Shown: positions 59,081 to 64,000 of the stretch, one piece after another
Layout of the letters: every line of letters starts with the position of its first letter
Position numbering within the stretch: position 1 is the first letter of the stretch
Notes under the pieces: model-generated
Database searches by the model: none
The model's input: the letters and a program-made list of their open reading frames with translations, nothing else
What the model was told of the DNA's origin: nothing
Assembly (NCBI RefSeq): GCF_033439725.1
Contig: NW_026944391.1
Location: 744,001 to 808,000 of the forward strand
Reading direction: 5' to 3'
Length of the DNA: 64,000 bases
Source of the DNA: Neurospora tetraspora
Lineage: Eukaryota; Ascomycota; Sordariomycetes; Sordariales; Sordariaceae
Program-made: the position numbers and the translations under genes

Positions 59081-61489
59081 CCTCCTTGTTCCGGCTACGG
59101 ATGGTAGAGATGCCTCAAGGAACGGTCTTGATGGAAGAGGAGTGAGTGACTTGAACGAGTGGATGATGGAGTTGGTGATACTGAGTGATGGCCCGAGTCC
59201 CAGATATGGGAAGGAAGGGGCCCTTTTAAGTTACCGTGGTATCTGCTTCCCGTAACCGCCTCCTTCTTGTGAAATGTCAGAGAAACATGGCAAGGTAGCA
59301 CAAAGAACGTTCGGCTGGATACTTTTGCCAGCCGCTTGGAGAATCCAAAGGCGTGGTTGGGCCCAACGGCGGCGAGAGACCAAGCGGACTGAAGTCACAA
59401 CTGGGGAACCTGGACACGGACGACAACTGACGGGACACAAAGAAGGCGCCGCGTTACTGCGTACACTGACAGCAGGTGAACGAGTCGGTCTGGGCGGCTA
59501 AACGGGCGACAGTAAAGACCGAGTGTCTTAAAATCATTATAGACGGTCTGCGGCGCATGAAGAGAGACATTGTCGGACTAAAGGTGGTGAAATAACTCTC
59601 GGGTTACGCATGGATCAGAACACAGGCGAACGGACGCAGCCTGGATATCCATGAGGCGTTCCCCTGATCCACCCGAATTCAACTGGAGATTATTCCTGTT
59701 CTCTGCGCAAGGTCAGTGATTTTTCGGTGACAGTTCCAAACGGGAAAGAGTCCTGCCGTGGACATGTTCAAATCAGATACGAACGCCCAACTAGGCCCCT
59801 TTGGAAGTTTAGCCCCAACCGTCCAGTGAAAAGGCGCAGCCATCAGCTGCAGTGTCTCTTCCCCTGCATTTTCTTGGTGTTCAGCCATGTGCCGGCAGTC
59901 AGCACGTTCCCGCACGTACTAAGGCAAGCCTTGTTCGTTTTGTGTGTGTGTCATCTATGCTCGGGAAGCAAAGGTGAGGCGAAAGCGGTTTTAGATACCG
60001 GCTGACAAACGGGATCTTGAAGTTCTCAAAGAGTGGTTAACCTAAGATGGCCTTTTCTGGTCTAGACCAGGCACAGCTCTCAAGGCCCAACTCGAGGCGG
60101 CACAAGTTGCGATGTACTCAAGCGGAAACATCGTATATGCGGCAGATCGTGTCCGGTACTTGGGCAAAAGACGGGATGATGCAAGGGCTCGCACGCTTGT
60201 GGTTGCCCGGGTGAGTCGGCTCGGGGACTTGCGTGATCATTGCGACTGTGATGCCATGTTGAGATGAGATGAAGTGACCGGGAAAGGGAAACGAGAACAT
60301 CCGGTAGCCTTGCTCATATCCACACCTTTCCAGAGTTTGAGTGAGCATGTCGGTGGTGGCGGTGGTGGCAGCATTGCCGGAGATCTGGGTATTACCCGAG
60401 AGTCGAGAATATGATTGCTCGGCCTCAAGTCTGTCGTACCGACGAGTGGAAATGAGAGGTTTCTGAGTAGATATTGAAGAAAAGGTAAACAAGAGCAGTG
60501 GCAACGACAACGTTTACACAAACACCCAGGAGATGCCTGCGTTTGTGTGATTGCCTCCTCACCAAACGGCGACGAGTAAGAAGGGAAGCCCTTGAGAGAA
60601 GAAGAGACAAAAGATGGGTTTTGGCAGTAATATGGGTTAGATATAGATGGTGGAGGGGCACAGTTCTGTCTTGGACATCTCGGTTGGGATACACGGTGGT
60701 TCGACGTTGAAACATGGCGCTGACCACAACTCCGTTTTGGGAAGAGAATAGAAGACAGCGAAGATGTGGTGGTGATTGGGTTGACTCAGGTCACGGTGGT
60801 TCTGACTTGAAAGTTTTGCAGGAGAGACAGCTGCAGTGAGTTCATGGAGATGCAGCTTCTTGCGGGGAAGACTCGCTCGATGTTGTTGATGCTGCTTGTG
60901 CCACATTGTGGCTGTAACTCATTGTGGCTTTATTTTGGAGTCTTCAATCCGAGCTGGAGTTCGCTTGTTGGATGCGCTGCCTGCCAGGAGTTTCCAGCTT
61001 GCCCCCGGCATCAAGGTACCCATTTGGGGTCCATCAATTGTTCGGAGCTCCAGGTTCCAGAACGAACTTGTCATTCGACCCGATTGAGCTCTCGAATGTT
61101 TGGTTTGGGTCAGGTTCCGATTTCGTGGCTTTGCAACTCTATTCAGAATATCCTTCCTTCGTTCCCTTCCATATCCAATACAGCTTCTTTTTCTCCTACA
61201 TGTTTGATACATTGCAATCAGTGCGAAAGTTGTGAAACGTAAACAAACCCTCGTCCTCTCTCCTAGTGGACACACAAGGATCCCCAGGAGTCTTCTGGGC
61301 GTTTCAAGCAGCGTGACGTCGCTTCAACCTTCCACCAGCTCCGATTTCATCTCCCGACTTTCTCAACTTCGAACCTCCAAATCTCCGGTCCCGAAATCTG
61401 AACAAGTCTGAAAACTCGAGGTCTCAGTGCTTCACAACTCAGCAAGAAGAAAGGAACTTTCCGTTGGTCTTGGGAGCTTCAGCGCAGGG
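59081..61489. other. Intergenic between divergent genes, 2.4 kb
   Basis: Upstream regions of the wall protein and the transporter. No frame shows coding bias. The last 200 bp before 61490 is pyrimidine-rich leader-like sequence with a TGACGTC word at 61314. Confidence 0.55.
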
Positions 61490-63042
61490 ATGACGACGCC
61501 TGTCGAACCCGCCACCCGCAAGAGGGTCCTGAAAGTCATATTCTTTTCTTTGTTGCTTGACTTGGTACGTACTATCTGGCACCACCCATGGGATCGCGAA
61601 AGCTCAAGAACTAGGAAGACTAACTATAATGACAAACAGATATCATTTACTTTTATTCTTCCATTATTCCCAAAGCTCCTCGAATTCTACCGCAACGTCG
61701 AAGCTCCCCTCGACCCTTCGGCCCCACCATCCAAGACCCTTCTCTCCAGTGTCTTGGGCTACCTTAACACTTACAAGGCTTCCTTTGCGCGACCAATTGA
61801 CTCGCGATATGATATTGTCCTGCTCGGCGGCGCCTTGGGGAGTCTCTTTTCGTACGTGACAGTCTATAGCAACAGTTCTCCTATCCCTACACCTTTGCTA
61901 ACACACCCTACCTCTCCTTCAGTCTCCTCCAAGCCATCGCCTCACCCATAATCGGCCACTTCTCCGATCGCTATGGCCGCCGTACCGCTCTGCTCCTCAG
62001 TATGACGGGCAACATCCTCTCGGTGCTCCTCTGGGTCATGGCCACCGACTTCCGCACCTTCCTCGCCTCGCGCATCGTCGGCGGCCTCTCCGAGGGGAAC
62101 GTACAGCTCGCCACGGCCATCGCAACCGACATCTCGGACCCTTCCAAGCGCGGCTCGACCATGGCCCTCATCGGCGCCTGCTTCTCCATCGCCTTCACTT
62201 TCGGTCCTGCACTGGGCGCCTGGCTGAGCTCGTTCAGCACCGTGGCAGCCAACCCGTTCGCGACGGCCGCCGGTGTCTCTCTGACTTTGATCGTCGTCGA
62301 GACGCTATACCTCTACTTCTGTCTGCCCGAGACACTGCCAGCTCTGACCCAGAAGACTGAAAGTACCGGCGCTCAGGTCAATGGTACAGAAGCCGAAAAG
62401 AAGAAACCAGCAACCACCCCAGCCGCCAACCCCACCGCAGTCCAGCGCACAAACTCCCACTTCCTCCTCAACCTCACCCACTTCTCCTTCCTCCTCTTCT
62501 TCTCCGGCATGGAATTCTCCCTCCCCTTCATGACCTACGACCTCTTCGGCTACGACTCCGCCAAGAACGGTCGTCTCCTCGGTTTCGTGGGACTAATCGC
62601 ATCCCTCCTCCAAGGCGGCGTCACGCGTCGCCTGCCCCCTCTCCTTTCTGTGAGGATCGGCGTCGTCGCTTGTCTCCTAGCTTTCATCATGCTCGGCCGG
62701 ATCACCTCTGTCCTTGGCCTCTACGGAGCGGCGGCCTTGCTCGCTACCACCTCGGCGACGGTTGTCACGGGTTTGAACGCCTTGAGCAGCTTTGAGTCAC
62801 ACGAGGGCGAGCGCGGGGGCAAGTTGGGCATGTTGAGGAGCTGGGGACAGCTTGGGAGGGGACTGGGGCCGGTGTTGTTTACGAGTGTTTATTGGTGGGC
62901 GGGGAGGGAGGTTGCGTATGGGATTGGCGCTTTGGGCATGTCGTGGGTGGCCTTGTTGGTTTTGTATACGCTTAAGACGCCGCCGGGGTCGGAGAGGGTG
63001 AAGACGGCCAAGGTGGCGGGTAGTGAGAAAAAGGAGTTGTAA
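61490..63042 (+). CDS. Major facilitator superfamily transporter, MFSD10/TetA-like
   Basis: A 468-residue polytopic transporter. Exons 61490-61564, 61640-61851 and 61923-63042, with consistent phases and GCTAAC/GACTAAC branch sites. Helix 1 is split by intron 1: VIFFSLLLDL joins ISFTFILPLFPKLLEF. The loop 2-3 motif GHFSDRYGRRTALLLS is the MFS signature. SDPSKRGSTMALIGACFSIA and FGPALGAW fit the drug:H+ antiporter / MFSD10 (tetracycline transporter-like) branch. A long hydrophilic loop of about 45 residues (KTESTGAQVNGTEAEKKKP) separates the two halves. A second signature-like GGVTRRLPPLLS lies in the C-half. Substrate and membrane are unknown; organic anion or drug export is a family-level guess. 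Confidence 0.9.
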
Positions 63043-64000
63043 TATGGTGAGCATTGCGTTTTCGGCGTGTTTTGTATATGAGGGGCAAAAGCTGCCTGCA
63101 CATACTTGTGGAATTAACTGCTCGATTGGGATACATAAGTTTGGGTGTATTGAAGGATAGAATATCACTATGTTTGTATAATTTTGAGCAATTGTCTATG
63201 AAGCATCGATTCTCGTTCATCCCTAACACTCTGGTATTTGGACTTACATGACAGGCTCTGCTATCTTGGTACGAACCTTCATTTTCGTCGGCCAGCTTTG
63301 GTACTTGTTGAGGTGCAATAATCACAGCATGATGGACCACCCGTGAGTGTTGACAGAAGAACTCGTTCGACGATCCGACATAGAGAAGGACACATCCGTT
63401 CCGTTTCATCCGCGACCATTCTAGTAGTAGGAGACCAAAAGGATACCTACCGATCTGGTGGTTTCCAGTACCTACAATTTAATGCTAGTTTGTTTATTAG
63501 CTTGGTACTCCTGGTATACTGGACGAAATCCATCCCGAATTGTCCCAAACCTCATAAAGATAAAATGAATGGCTAGGTACGGATCGGAAAGGCATCAATA
63601 AGATTCAATATGGCATATCAAATTTTCAAAGGAGCATATGCAAAGTAATATTACGCTTTGGTTATGGAACGAAACGAATTAATTAAATATAAAAAGGCCT
63701 AGGGAAGTTGACCCGAAGTTTCGAGTTAACAATCAAACCAGTACTGGACTATACGTATTTCAAATCATCCAGTAACCGATGAGCGTTTTGCAAATCTTTG
63801 GCGCAGCTCCTCGCATTCACGCTGACTTCGTGAAGTCTCTCGCGTCCAGCACTCATGGCAACAAGGGAACTGAAAGAAGAGAGCGGCGAAGGAGGCGATT
63901 TTTGAGGGCGAGGTAGTTTGGGTAGGTTGAGAAGGAGAGAAAGGGAATGGTACATAGGTAATATCGCAGATGATGTAGAGAATATAGGAAAGGTTCATGT
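63043..64000. other. Right-edge region; possible minus-strand terminal exon
   Basis: Mostly AT-rich with no gene. On the minus strand a strong acceptor (CTCTTCTTTCAG, ending at 63870) is followed by about 105 bp that read open in two frames. One holds RSQRECEELRQRFAKR and stops at 63765; the other starts MSAGRERLHEVSVNA and stops at 63749. This could be the last exon of a gene lying to the right, but evidence is thin. Confidence 0.3.

Overview
The window is nuclear DNA of a filamentous ascomycete. The evidence is short introns (about 47-170 bp) with GTRNGT-type donors and CTAAC/CTGAC-like branch sites, strong preference for C at third codon positions, roughly one gene per 3 kb, and protein families typical of Pezizomycotina. 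Codon use, gene style and CCG-6-like and PhoD-like proteins suggest Sordariales, probably Neurospora or Sordaria; I cannot fix the species from sequence alone.

Layout. 1-4764: two replication-initiation genes that converge, sld3 (5' end outside the window) and dpb4. 6129-7151: a single-pass membrane protein. 7152-12393: a 5.2 kb stretch without a convincing gene, holding a possible RNA polymerase III unit and a paired GATA site. 12394-14298: mitochondrial delta-1-pyrroline-5-carboxylate dehydrogenase. 15437-16748: a bHLH transcription factor. 18289-19520: a small conserved gene followed by a clearly coding segment of uncertain attachment. 20047-20956: an imperfect inverted repeat with an intron-containing tRNA-Asp gene in its spacer. 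21551-24350: a PhoD-like phosphatase in six exons. 25663-27411: a mitochondrial-type rhomboid protease. 27636-28377: an AT-rich candidate MITE. 28695-29432: a conserved fungal protein.

32467-33351 is a Mid2/Wsc-style cell-surface sensor candidate and 35869-36685 a small secreted cysteine protein. 38862-45838 is a coiled-coil protein of more than 2,300 residues. 47417-49390 is a cytochrome P450 and 50399-52201 a secreted amidase, converging. 52984-54808 is an SLC33-type acetyl-CoA transporter, divergent from a CENP-O/Mcm21 kinetochore gene at 55949-57047. 58205-59080 is a proline-rich GPI-anchored wall protein and 61490-63042 an MFSD10-like major facilitator.

Most genes look like independent housekeeping or surface genes, not one pathway. 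The functional themes that recur are chromosome duplication and segregation (Sld3, Dpb4, CENP-O) and the cell surface (five secreted or membrane proteins). I found no gene cluster that I would call a new system. The least explained structures are the inverted repeat around tRNA-Asp, the MITE-like insertion with its tRNA-like core, and the unexplained coding exons after 18831.
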